Positions 52,701 through 64,000 of a DNA stretch of 64,000 nucleotides are shown one piece after another. Both the position numbers and the translations under genes were made by a program. Location: contig JAVXUO010002860.1 of the NCBI GenBank assembly GCA_033065855.1, positions 62,001 to 126,000 of the forward strand. The letters run 5' to 3'. The notes under the pieces are model-generated. The model searched no databases and was not told the DNA's origin. It saw only the letters and a list, made by a program, of their open reading frames with translations. How positions within the stretch are numbered: position 1 is the first letter of the stretch; every line of letters begins with the position of its first letter. The stretch is from Escallonia rubra (lineage: Eukaryota > Streptophyta > Magnoliopsida > Escalloniales > Escalloniaceae).

Positions 52701-53999
52701 AAGCGTAAATTTGAGACTCTCCGGGAGATTCATCCTGCAGCTAAGCTCCCACCCCCCTTCTTTAGAGTAGTCCTTCTTTCCACCATTCACAAAGATATGG
52801 TAGGATTGTAAGTATACGTTGTACTTTGGTTAGGAAGCACAACTGAGCCCGAGTTTGTGCCCTGCACCAAGGCTCAAGATCCCTTCGTGTATAAGGAAGA
52901 TAATCGCCTTGACTAACCTTTGCATAATGCAGTTAAAACGGAAACAACTAGTTGCCTTTGTAGTCTAAAACAAAAAGTATTAACACCCTCATCCTTTCTT
53001 TATTGAAAGAATTCAGTCAGCGGCTTATGGATGCAGAAATAACTCCAGTAAAAAAATATGTGATAGGAAAGCTTTTCATATGTACGTTTTGAATAGCAAT
53101 TAGTGGAGTTAAGCATTTTAAGAAAATATCTATGTCTCATTGAATTCTCGGCAGAGCCGAGAAATGTTTTCCTTGATGTTTCCTGAACTATCATACTTCT
53201 CCCTAAAAATGTTTCAGTGACATATAGTTAACCATCATACTTTTTCCAACAAATGTACTACCATAGGTCCCTTATTCCAAAATTTATCCCATTTGTCACC
53301 TTAACATCGCAAAAACATGCGCTAGTCACCACATATATAGCCCCCGCACCCCATTATCATCTCATACACGAATTCTTTTCTTCCAGCTCCAATTCCAGCG
53401 GACATAAAGCCAACAGAAACTCAATCTTGCAGAAACTGAAAAGCTAAAAGCCAATTGACCTTTTTAGTAAATCACTAATCGGGAAAACAAACACTAACAT
53501 ATACAGCTCTGGTCTTATACAATTGGTTTAGCTGTTTCTTCCATTTGCATTCTTTAATTCGCCCCTCGTCAGGAGGTTGCAAATGTTTACACCTTCCGTT
53601 GTAAAGATTCATTCTCCCAACGGAACTATACATTTTTCTCTTCGTACTTTCTGGATTTCTCCGAAGATAAAAAAGAACACAATTATACCCCAGAGACACA
53701 GGTTGATCTAATGTTGCATAACTTAGTGATATTGTTTTGTATAATGGCAATACTCTAAGAGGTACCTTAAGACTGCCGTTGCAGGAGCACGGAGCCTCCA
53801 AATTCTTGACAGAATCCTCCTCCTGGCAGATGCGGCACTCCGCCACCCTTATCAGCGGTGCTTCCTCATCATCCAAACCCTCACCTTCCTCATCCACCAC
53901 CACCTTCTTTTCCGCCGCCACCGCGGCCGAAGATGAAGACGGCCCCATCGCCTCCGGCTTCACGAGCCGGTCCACGTCCAGAGCCACGTGATCGCCCAT
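49767..53999 (-). CDS. RING-CH (RINGv) membrane E3 ubiquitin ligase, DUF3675 type
   Basis: Seven exons on the minus strand: 53999-53766, 51128-51057, 50903-50842, 50634-50478, 50386-50306, 50210-50121 and 49892-49767. Phases fit and give 273 aa, the usual length. The RINGv finger is C4HC3: C55, C58 (CRIC), C71, C73 (CSC), H81, C84, C97 and C100 (CEIC), split by intron 1. After it comes the plant DUF3675 region: PYQPGYIAPPPRP, GGWQISGSPLDLHDPRLLA and AEAERQFLEAEYDDY. Two hydrophobic spans follow (VALILMALLLLRHAF and FLLRAAGFLLPCYIMAWAIS). MARCH-like proteins ubiquitinate membrane partners, and this one should sit in an endomembrane or the plasma membrane; its substrate is unknown. Intron 1 is 2.6 kb, far longer than the rest, and holds only simple repeats. 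Confidence 0.95.
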
Positions 54000-54299
54000 T
54001 CACACAACCAAAACCGTAGATGATCTTCACAAAGAAACTCTAATCTCGGTGATTGATTGCTAATTGGGGCGAAGGTGAATGAAAAGGAATTGGAATTGGA
54101 ATTGGAACGAGTAAAGAGATGAGATTAAGAAAATGTGGCACCTGGAATTTAAAATGGGGGAATTGTAAAAGCGCGTGGGTAGTTGGCCGGCGGAACGGAA
54201 AATGGGGTCACTTCTCCAGGTGTACGAGTGCACGCGTTTTTTTTCTTCTTCCGGTCTTGTGCCCATCGAGACAATCTTGAACGTAACGACTAACACTTT

Positions 54300-54620
54300 T
54301 AATTTTTTATTTAAAAAATAAAAATAAATAGATGTTTGATTATTTCGTTTTTATTTTGAATTTTTTCTTTGGTGGTGGTTTTGGTACCGATGGTGGGAGG
54401 TGTCGGTGGTGGCCGGCGGCTTTTGGGGGGGGGGGGTTAGTCTCAAAATAAAAAAATCAAAACTGGAAACCCAAAACACCAAAATGAGAGTTTTCAAAAA
54501 CCCTGTTTTCAAAACTGAAGAAAAAAAAAATGAAAACTATGTGCCAAACGTGTTTTTTTCCTCTCCAGTTTATAAAATTGGAGAAAAAACTGGAAATTTA
54601 AATGTTACAAAACGCTACCT
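54300..54620. mobile_element. possible diverged relative of the Tourist-like MITE at 63.5 kb
   Basis: The order of words resembles the element at 63481: tttgatta, tttttattttgaattttttc, ggtggtgg, a GC-rich patch, then ttttcaaaactga and gccaaacg. It includes a run of 12 G at 54425-54436. The ends and target duplication are not clear, so the limits are approximate. Confidence 0.35.
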
Positions 54621-54624
54621 TAAT

Positions 54625-55717
54625 AAAGGTATCTCAAAAGTTAAGAAATTGTGTATCTTCTCATTTTATCCATTCATTGCAATCAAGTTCTCATCTTTTT
54701 TTTTTTAATCGTGAATTCAAGATGAATCCAGAGTTGTTATCGAGAATTTAAGCATTGTAACTATGATAGCTACTATATGCCGTAACGGACGAGTATGATA
54801 TAAGGAGATGTAAAATTTTTGAATCAATAGAGGTCAAACTTTAATCCTTTTCCATCCCGTTCGTTGGCTACACCACATGATTTTCAATTCTCCATAAGAG
54901 CTAAATTGAAGTTGTTTCCTTCCTCTATAGTTTATGTGAGAATTCTCGGGCATGTCGAGGCGTGTTTAACGAGGTTTGAGTCATTGGTGACGTTCTTCTC
55001 TACTGTTCTCCAACGGCTACAATTGCTCACGCTGGTGGGCGGGCAATTTTGTCAAACTGGCTTCTCCAACGGATTTAGCTCAAAAACTAGAGACTGGCAA
55101 CCTTTGGGGTCTCAGTCCATTGGCATCATGACGGTAACGTCTACAACTTTCACGTAAGCTCCGAAAAATGAAACCTTTCAAAGAGAAAATACTCATATCT
55201 ATCACCGTTGCAATGAAGATTTTTATCAATAATACAACAATTTGGAAAAAACAGTGAACAATAAATTAAGCGCAAACCCCTCTCAATTTACCAGCTGAAC
55301 AACTGTACATTCTCAAATATCCATCCTAACCACTAAATAACATGAATTATTAGACTATGCTGTGGTATTTCAATAAATACAAAGGGAATTGATAACCGCA
55401 TTCCACTTCTCAAAATCTAGACTCCAGTTCTTCCACTACATAAGTTTTAGGTTACAGTCTTTGGTGCACCACGGTGACACCTTTTGGTCTAGAGAAAAGA
55501 AGTGTGCCATCTTTACCAAGATATATTGGTATGTAATAATATCCGACTTCAGGGTCATTCTGTATCTTGTGCCAAGACCTCACAAAATACGAGATTCTCC
55601 ATCAATGTGGCGTGTGACGAGGTTTACTCCGGAGCTCTGAAACTGAGGAGTTTAGCATCCCCTCCCTTTTTCCTCATCGGAAGAAACAGGATCATGGGCT
55701 AGATCTCTCTAAAGATG
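54625..55717. other. intergenic DNA between the RINGv promoter side and the apyrase 3' end
   Basis: No supported coding sequence. The frames at 54864-55157 and 55389-55640 have no recognisable domain. Confidence 0.45.
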
Positions 55718-58700
55718 CTACGAACATCTACCAACACGTGTAACTATATATTTTCCTTTCTCCAGATCGTATATTGTCTTCAGTTGAGGTTTCCTCCATT
55801 TTGACACGGACCATGCAGTAAGGGTCAACGCGACAGAGAAAACCAAAAACACTAGCAGGGTGGAGGTATCGTCCCCAAAAATGGAGGTAATCCAGTTAGA
55901 ATGCTGTGCATCCAAGCCGGCTGTGCTGTGCAAGATGAAAGCCCCTAATGCCCAATCAAGAGGAATTTCATTCACTTGATTAGCAAATCCAATCCTGCTC
56001 AGTGACGATTAAGATTAGGATGATTCACCAAACATATCAAACAACAATATAGAACGAGGGAGGGGGGGCAGGAAAGAAGCTCGTGGCATGGTAACCCTAA
56101 CATAAGCCACAGCTCTTAAAAACAGATAGGTTTCATAGACCTGCTCTTCATTAGTTGCCCATTATGATCACATGTGGAAGTATGCAATACCTTTTATCAT
56201 TTAAAGCAATTCCAAGACTGTCATGAAGTAGCGCGACAATATATGCTGAAGAAAAGCAATAGCGAGGCAAATCCTCCTCATCAAATGAGGCATATTTCCT
56301 CTTCAACTTTGCCCAATCTTCTTGACAGAAATTTTCTCCAGCCATTGTCAGATCAGAGAGAGACGCTCTTGGGCTCAACCGGAAAAACTATCCAAAGGAA
56401 AGGTTTAAGAACACTAACCAACAATAAACAAGCAGATAAAAATCTAGAAAAGAAAAACACCCAACTGAGTGCACTTTAAAATGATTGATAAGTAAGAACT
56501 AAGAACATATAACCTTAGACGTATAGAAAAAATTTTCTGTGGCCAAAAACTTGCCCTGGAGACTGGGTATAAAAGTTGATCCTAAGGAGCAATGCTTGTA
56601 GGAGCATTCCTCTGCACAAGAAAAAAGGATCTCCTTTCAATAATTTCATCAAAAGGCTGACAGTCCCAGGAAGATATAAAAGGATCACGCAGCATTCTAG
56701 TAAAAACTCGCGTACCTTTTCCATTTTGCAACAGCATTAATGAAGCAGATCTGCACTCTGAGAAGTTACCATTTGGAAGCAAAGCAGCAAGGTATCTGTT
56801 CTTTTCATTTAATGAACTAGGAGAGAGTTTCTGCAACCCCATATCGTGAGTATATCCTCTAGGAGTACAAGGGTCCATTGGTTTCCCCATCTGAAGAGAT
56901 TTAGTAGCTGCAGTTATGGAAACAAAAGTAAAGAATCTCTGAGTAATAACCGATTCCTACAAAATTATAATGCCCAAGACCGAACAAATCCAAAGTAGCA
57001 TTAAAAAAATAAAGAACGTATAAGACCAAACACAATTCTCTAAACTTTTCTCAATAACTATGTGATTACTAACCAAGGATATCACACGCATGCGCGCACA
57101 CACACACAAGGTCAGCTGAGTCAGTGTCGTGAATTTTCACTGAAAGAACACTCATTTTTTGCATTACAGGATGTCCCTGCATAACTTCCTGACGTATTTC
57201 CCACATTTTTTATATTTGATTGTATAGTGCATATACTCATTCCTATGACGTGAAAAATCTCTTGGATTAGTCGATTCGACTTGAAATTGTCAGCCCCTTT
57301 TATTATTATTTTTTTCACAAATAGGTATTATAACCTTATTAGTTGATGAAATCATAGAACTTCGATTCTTCGTCACTTTAGTAAATAGGATATAAAATGG
57401 AATAGAGTATTTTTATTCGTAGCTATTCATAAAAGCAGAAAAAGAAAAAATAATAACTTTCTGCTTTCTCTATAGTGGTGACATTCAATTTCCACAAAAG
57501 ACAGTACAAGCCCCTACCCTCTGTGCCTGTGAGGTTATTAGGCATGTCACTGTAAGAGAAAATCCTTAAAAAAGGTCAAATATTGTGATCCCCCCTTTGA
57601 AACACAAAGTTATCACTTAATCTGTAACTTCAAAAAAAAAAAAAAATCACTTTGAAACACTAAAAAAATCACAGTTACACTTTATCCTAGAAAGAAATTG
57701 CAAGCAAGCAACACCACACATCATTGATAGGTTACTGGAGATAGCAAACTTATACATAATTTGTGCACATGATCGATATAATACAGCAGACCAGAGAATA
57801 AAGAGCATGTAAGTAATTCGTCTCTGCGCTCACGCGCACGTGTGTGGTTAGGCCATTTTACAATCAACATAATGTTCGTCAGAAGTCCAATTTTGTAATT
57901 TAAGTCAGGCAAGACAATATGAGCCCAAACCTCCTAGAGAACCAACGATTGTGGGTCCTTTAGCAAGTGTTTCCAACAATATGTGAAATATCACATTCCC
58001 AGACAAGCAGTTACTGATAGTCTACATACCCAATATTTTGCCTCCTGCAATAAGTGACTCCCGCAGTAATTCATGTGCAACATTCTGCAAAAACCCATAA
58101 GTTAGATACCTAAAGTCCAAGTACCTACATGGCAAAAACATTACCATAGTGAAGCAACTGAACAATAAACATGGGGATAATTCTCAATAAAAAAGCACAA
58201 CTAGTAGTGGCATAACCAGAGTCTGTTTCCGAGCAGATATGGATAATCAGAAAAACACGTTAAGCCCTTTCCCAAGAAAATAAACCTGAAATTTCTTTGG
58301 TCAAAAAGAACAAAATAATTCTAGTAGTGGATGGCAATTCACACAATAAGTAGCCTTTCCCCGAGTAGAGCACCTTTAACCTTCTACTTGGATTGCAATA
58401 CAGAAAAATGCAGCATCACTGTTACAATTATGCCATCATCTTAACAAAATAACTATAAAAGAGAGAAGTAACAGCTCTAAATTGAATCCCACAAACGAAT
58501 TATTTTGCTAGAAAACTTTGCTTTATACAGAGTTGTAGACACTGCTCAATGCACTAGGTGAAAGTATATCAGAGAAGCACATTAACATAAGCTTAGAAAG
58601 GACGAAACATCAAAATGGTAGCTTGTGAATAAAAGAACACAGTGATGAGCAAACAAGAGCGATATTGCAGTGTCAAAGATATTATGTCAACGTCACCAAG

Positions 58701-61140
58701 AGAAATAACTAGCGGTGAGCAATGGTTACCTGACCAAACTGAAGCAAGCTGTGACTGTAGAGATTGTAGCTGAAATTCCCAAACTTAACTGTACGAGAGA
58801 ATTCAGGGGGTATTGGCTCGCTCGAAACAAATGTTACCTGGAATATTTGTAGACAAAACTTCAAAATGACAATCACATAACTCATACCTTTAAACAATAT
58901 CAACCTTGTAAATAATCATTCATCAGACTCATTTTATAGAAAATATAATAAGTTACTTGGTAAGATATAGTGCATATTACTGCCATCTGATATACTAAAT
59001 ACTCCCTTCATCAATATATAGTTGTCCTCTTTGAATAAGTACACAGTTTTACTAGAGCAACATGATTGCAATAAATACCACTTTTGATTGTGTTCATTTC
59101 AATGGATGCCCAAAAATGCTGTGTGATATGTTATATTTGTATATCTGACATGCTTTGATGCCAAAGTACGGAGTATATCCCGGTAAATAATTATGTATGA
59201 CTTTTTAAAAAGGTCAATTATTTGGGGACATCGCAAATGGAAAGGATGAAAGTTTTTTGAGGAAAAAGAGAGTAATACTTGACCAAGTAGATTAATTAAG
59301 GTACATCTTCAAAGTGCATATACTTGCCCTTGTGAAGTTGCAGTAAAACATAAAGCTTAGATGTCCAATATGAATTCTGGTTGTTCGCTGTTCAAGAACT
59401 CTTGTTTCGGCAAAATGAATAATCAACCAAGAGAAACCTTCCATGTTATAAGGCTAAAATGCCCTATTTGCATACTTGAGAATCAACTAAAGAAGATATT
59501 AAAGTGAAATTTACCTGAGCAGAAGCGCCTCCAAGTTCAATAATGCCCGTTGTTTGCTGAGGATGAGCTCCAAGGGTTCCGAGGGCATAATTAGCAACAA
59601 CCCATGCATATAACCCCTCATCAGATCCTAAACAGTCAAAGATCAATCATTCACTTCCAGATATCTCCTCTAAACCTCACCAGCTGACCCAATTACAAGA
59701 AGCAGATCACTATAATTTATATCAAGTCCTTGGCCAAACAACCAGGTACCTTACCTACAGCAGAAGGAATCTACTGTTCATATATTTTGATGGGGCAAGC
59801 AGAATTTGAAAGATGAGCATGACCAAATCACGTGTTAGAAAAGTCTTGCTTAGGAAAATAATCAGTTGTAGTTTCACACTTTTCGCTCTAAGAAAGATAC
59901 ATCATGTTCACAAAAGGGAGGCGCATGCCATGCACAAAATGTGCTTACAAACTCAACCACTGACCCCTTTCCAATACAAAGAAGCTAACCATCCTTGAAG
60001 TGAAGTTCCTCTACATAGCCTTCCAAAAAGAGCTAGATCTCACTAAAAACTTTTCATTCTTGTCCCCTGTTGACCGACATGCATCCTCATGCACACGACT
60101 AGGATAGTAGCACTCACCGTAAAGCCTATCCAAAATATGTCACTCAAACTTTTCTAGGTTGTGCTGAAAACAAAGGCTCCAAACCTTACCCCATCAAACA
60201 TCAAACAACATCTAGCATTTCCAGCTACAAGCTGCAAGATGCAGTATAAATAATCGATCGACAAGCCTCAAGTCAATGGCAAGCAATAGCATATCAATGC
60301 ACAAAAAAAAGCCAAAAACGACACCAAAATGAGACTTTACATGCAACAGTTATGCTGTTTAGGTACTAAGACATACACTTTCTTACAAACATATACACCT
60401 TAACGCCTAATTCAATACTCACCCTATTGATAAGCACGAAGATAGTGTCAAGCAATAGCAAGTCAATGCACCTAAAGAAACCCTAAAAAACTAGCACAAA
60501 GCAGACTTCAGACCAACCAAAAACCATATTTCACGTTACCAGAAATAACCGAAGCCCAATCATCGCGAAAAACAAACCCCGACCCCCTCAAGACCCTCCT
60601 ACACTGCTCCAGAATCCGCTCCCGTGCGCCGTCCTCCACCAGCCTCAACCCCGCAGTCGCCATCAGCCTGATCTCTGTCCTCCCCCAGCACTCCCTTGGC
60701 ACCCTCCCCCTCCCAAACTCCACCAGCTCCCAAACTGCCCTGCCAGCCCCCTCCGGATCGTCCACATAAACCGACAGCCCTGGGGTGACCCGCTTGGACA
60801 CCAGCCCTCCCGGCCCGAAGTCAAACACCGGAGCCCCGTCTTTTATCCCATACTCGAACACGTGTATCCGGGTCCCCGTGCTTCCACCGTCAATCACGAT
60901 GCCGAATTTACGCTTTGACGGGCTTTTAGAGCTGGTGACGAACAGGTAAAAGACGATGGCGAGGGCGAGTACGATGGAGGTCAAGAGGAGGGCGTTGGAT
61001 TTGGGCTGTTTGTTGGGGCTCCGGGAGAAGAGATTGGTGGATCGCGGGCTGGGTCGGAACTGGAGCTTGAGGGAGTCCATTGTGGCGGCGGCCGTATCGG
61101 GGTCGGTTTCGGTGGGGGCTCGGGCAATCGATCTTCGCAT
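55718..61140 (-). CDS. APY6: apyrase (GDA1/CD39 nucleoside phosphatase), APY6-like
   Basis: Eight exons on the minus strand: 61140-60540, 59627-59515, 58837-58730, 58084-58030, 56907-56716, 56611-56514, 56387-56191 and 55994-55718. All phases fit and give 546 aa. After a short cytosolic tail and a membrane span (about 49-68), the apyrase conserved regions appear in order. ACR1 is IVIDGGSTGTRIHVF (81-95), followed by RLMATAGLRL, then SGSDEGLYAWVVANYALG with the catalytic Glu, then GIIELGGASAQVTF, and last YCFSSAYIVALLHD. A second span (STLLVFLVFSVALTLTAW) and the tail IYDLEKGKYIVTRVG lie at the end. The MRRS start and the tail match Arabidopsis APY6. The enzyme cleaves NTPs and NDPs; the two-span form suggests an endomembrane lumen or cell surface. 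Some exons are short (55-113 bp). Confidence 0.96.
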
Positions 61141-61345
61141 TCAATAAATAGGGATTTGGAAATCATAGGACGAATGCAGTCAACTATTAGGGGTTTGGGG
61201 ATTCAAAATCTAGGGTCTTTGGTTTGATCGGAGATCGGGAGAGGGGGGGAAACGTCGGAGCTGTCGCCCTTTTTTCCCTCTCTCTCGCTCTCCGTCTTTG
61301 AGTGTGTTTGCGTGTGAGAGACGACGAATGTATAAAGTTTTCGAG
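61141..61345 (-). promoter_or_regulatory. apyrase 5' UTR and promoter-proximal region
   Basis: The strand complementary to 61230-61330 is a GA-rich leader (gagagagagggaaaaaagg and similar), common in plant 5' UTRs. I see no clear TATA box. Confidence 0.4.
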
Positions 61346-61839
61346 TTTTGAAGTGTGAATTCAGGTTCGGTCAGGTCCAGTTTGGTCCGGTCTTAGGCTA
61401 ATGTTGGCTGGCCGCAAAAATATGTTCCTTACAAGACTCATAAGGTGTCGGTAGTTTTTACACCGAAATTACGTTGCCTAGTTGTAATACGTGCCTTTAT
61501 ATTAAAATTTTCTTTCGAAGCAATTGGACTGATGACAATTTTCTCGCTTTGAAGACTATGTCGCTTCTACGAGCGTATCATTAGTGGCATCTTAAAAGTT
61601 CATATGATATTACGATTCAAGCATTTTAAATGTAACCACCTAGTCTTTTTTTTAGGCAAACTTCATTAATTGGAGAAAAACATTACAACAACATTTGTAT
61701 GAGTACCCTAAAAGAGCAAATGCGATACACAAATGGATAACCTTAAAAAACACAAGATAATGCATCTGAAAGGATGGTCTTGAACAATGGCCAATATAAA
61801 CTTCAAGAAAAGTGAAGGACATACATGGTTACCACAATA

Positions 61840-62147
61840 AATGGGGTTTAGATGAGTCAATCTACTCATTTGCGTGCTTGACCGTGTGTGTTGGCTGTTG
61901 TACCAGGGTTATAAGGAAACAAAATTACGCCCTTACAGACAATAATCGCTTTTTAGTGCAATGGTAAGCTCGTGATCCTAACAATGGGAGAGGGCTATTC
62001 ACATATTTGGAGTTTGGTAGCGTCCATCTACTCTCTTGTATGTTCGACCACGTGCGCTGATTGCTGTATTAGAAATATAAGAAAATAAAATTACGCCTTT
62101 ATTAACATAAATTATTTTTGCTGCAGTAATAAGCACTTGATCCTAAC
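61840..62147. repeat. two diverged tandem copies of an approximately 168 bp unit
   Basis: Words recur in order at 61840-61983 and 62009-62147: (t/c)caatctactc, tgt-cgaccgtg, gttggctgttgta, acaaaattacgcc, and taagct(c/a)gtgatcctaaca. The stretch tagtgcaatgg (61956-61966) resembles a tRNA-type A box, so a SINE origin is possible, but no B box was seen. Confidence 0.5.
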
Positions 62148-62159
62148 ACGTACCAAACA

Positions 62160-63475
62160 TAAAAAATACAAGGATGAGTTTAATCATTTCCGTTTGACTT
62201 GAATAAAGCTCACTTTAATCGAGTATTTTTTTTTTTCTTTTTTGCACTTCACTGGATGTGTTGAGAACTCTCAGACCCAACTAATCCTCGTAATATAGCA
62301 TGGCCACTATACTTATATTATATCTGGTAAACACCATATCACCCGGGGTAGCAACTTGCCTACTCACATGCGTGACAACATCCATTCAGTGCTATGGCTG
62401 GTCCTCGAGTTTGTGGCCCATTGCATGCCTCTACAACCACTAGGCCAACCCACAAGTTGCTTACATCTAACATGGACAACAAAATATTGACCTCCTAACA
62501 ACAAATGAATTAGAAAAAAAAAATGTACCCATTTAGTGAAAACTATCACATTGAATGTAATACAATATTCAAGTTAAAGTAAAAAGTAGCATGTCTAAGG
62601 CACTTCTAAGATAAAATAACTTAGCTTTTACGCTTATGAATTAAAGCAGAAGTTTCACTCGATACCCGACTAAAGTCATCAGAAAACTAAGTGTATATAA
62701 TATGTCAGAACATAGAAGAGAGAAAGCTTAAGTTGATGCACAGAAAAAATGAGAAAATACTCATTCTATAAGTGACTTCGAAGGCAAATGATTAATACAA
62801 AAATAGCCATGGAAAACTGGCTACAAAAGATTAGGTCTGATTTTATTTATGAGTAAAATGCAATAACAAAGAATATGACTCTTGGAAATAAAATTAAAAT
62901 TAACGGGGATAATGGTTTTAAAAACTAGATATGTCGCTCTCTTAAGATGATCCAGGCTCCTTCGGATCATCATTGGTTTTTATTATTGCTACAGCCATAT
63001 TTATAAACAAACCAATGAAGTAGAAGTTTCACTCGATACCTAATCAAATTAACATGCCCAGAAAACTATCAGAAAATGGAAGAGAGAGAGAGAGCTCTTA
63101 AGTTCAAGCGTCTAAAAAAATGGGCGAAAAAAGACTCACTTTATAGGTGACTTTTGATGCAGAAATTTCATTGTCGAATAAAATGTTGTAGTAAAATGAA
63201 AATAGGACCGTTGAAAATAAATACTGCCCAACTTGCCATTCTCCCATGCAGGTGCCAAATAAAAAAAATGTTGCAATTGAACACTACCCTACTAAAGCAT
63301 TTAATGGATTTTCACTAAACCTCAACAACAACAACAAAAAATCAAAACTATTTTTGTTACTAAAGAATAGAATTTCTTATTTAAATAATCCAACAAATTT
63401 AAACTCTCCCTATTCGGAAAAAAAAAAGCATTAACAGTCCAAGCAGCCAAGAGTAAGGATCCATGATATTGTTTA
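62160..63475. other. AT-rich intergenic DNA
   Basis: A theme, gaagtttcactcgatac-c-ta and then cagaaaact-tcagaa-at-gaagagaga, occurs at about 62645-62725 and 63020-63090. This marks another short direct repeat. No gene is supported. Confidence 0.45.
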
Positions 63476-63480
63476 CTTAA

Positions 63481-63930
63481 GGCTTTAGTTTGGCAAAAAA
63501 AATTGGTTTTCAGTTTTTAAATTAAAAAAATTAAAGAGCAGCTTAATTTTTTTTACAAAAAAAAGTGGTGTTTAATAACCCAATTTTATTTTGTGTTTGA
63601 TAACCCAATTTTTATTTTGAGTTTTTTTTGTGGTGGTTTGCAGTGGTGGGGCGTAGGGGTGGTCGACTGTGGTGGTGGCTGCCAGCAGTCGCCGGCGGTG
63701 GTGGCCGGAGGTGGCTGCTGCCCCGCGGCCAGAGCGGCAACCTCCGGCTGCTGCCGGCGGTGGTCTAAAAAAAAACCAAAAGCGAAAAAAAAATCAGTTT
63801 TTGAAGTTTTTTTTTTAACTCTTCAGTTTAAAAACTGATTTTTTAAATTGGAGAAGGAAAAAAAAAGGTTACCAAACGCGCTTTTTTTTTCTAATTTTCA
63901 AAACTGAAAAAATGAGTGTCAAACAAAGCC
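63481..63930. mobile_element. Tourist-like (PIF/Harbinger) MITE, about 450 bp
   Basis: The left end ggctttagtttggca and the right end tgtcaaacaaagcc are inverted copies with one inserted base. This GGCTTTGTTTG type is common in plant Tourist-like MITEs. TAA/TTA flank the ends; the 3 bp duplication can be read as TTA with a one-base shift. The A/T-rich arms (attggttttcagtttttaaa and complement) enclose a GC-rich core of ggtggtggc words (63635-63765). No transposase is present. Confidence 0.6.
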
Positions 63931-64000
63931 TTAGACTAACTTTCTGACCTTGTTGCCCATCACAGTGAACAATATATTCAGTCAAATAACCCCACCACAT

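Overview
This is nuclear DNA of a flowering plant, almost certainly a eudicot. The evidence is GT-AG spliced genes with short exons, a tau-class glutathione transferase, a zinc-finger homeodomain factor, a CLE peptide gene, a plant two-membrane-span apyrase, AT-rich intergenic DNA, and many non-autonomous DNA transposons. The sequence alone does not name the species.

Layout. 1-2.1 kb holds a decayed gag-like (DUF4283-type) retroelement frame. 2.1-3.3 kb is a long inverted-repeat (foldback) transposon. 4.8-5.3 kb is the orphan last exon of a NAC factor with a nonsense codon. A two-exon GSTU gene (+) lies at 6.9-7.8 kb, followed by a tandem duplication split by a hAT element. The eL34 ribosomal protein gene (-) spans 9.6-14.4 kb; its introns carry a hairpin MITE, a hAT element and a four-copy repeat. 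15.6-18.0 kb is a nested insertion: a terminal-inverted-repeat element flanked by an approximately 100 bp direct repeat, with a GC-rich hAT inside it. A DUF1666 gene (-) follows at 18.1-22.1 kb, then a three-copy tandem repeat and a long gene-poor stretch. A LINE relic (28.7-29.3 kb), a foldback MITE and a Gypsy gag scrap precede TAF1B (+, 31.6-35.1 kb). An intronless ZHD gene (-) sits at 36.6-37.5 kb. The 38-46 kb region has a Copia relic and two hAT elements. A CLE45-like peptide gene (-) lies at 46.7-47.0 kb, a RINGv E3 ligase (-) at 49.8-54.0 kb, and an APY6-like apyrase (-) at 55.7-61.1 kb. The last 3 kb are repeats, including a Tourist-like MITE.

The intact-looking genes are GSTU, eL34, DUF1666, TAF1B, ZHD, CLE, RINGv and APY6. 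For all of them, exon phases join into single open frames from the splice sites read here. They do not form an operon or pathway; eL34 and TAF1B both bear on ribosome production, but their nearness is probably chance.

The most notable structures are mobile. Five non-autonomous hAT insertions have 8 bp target duplications readable by eye. Two of them sit in one copy of a local tandem duplication, and two share a TATA-like module plus a start-of-transcript-like motif. I found no CRISPR array, biosynthetic cluster, or clearly new multi-gene system.
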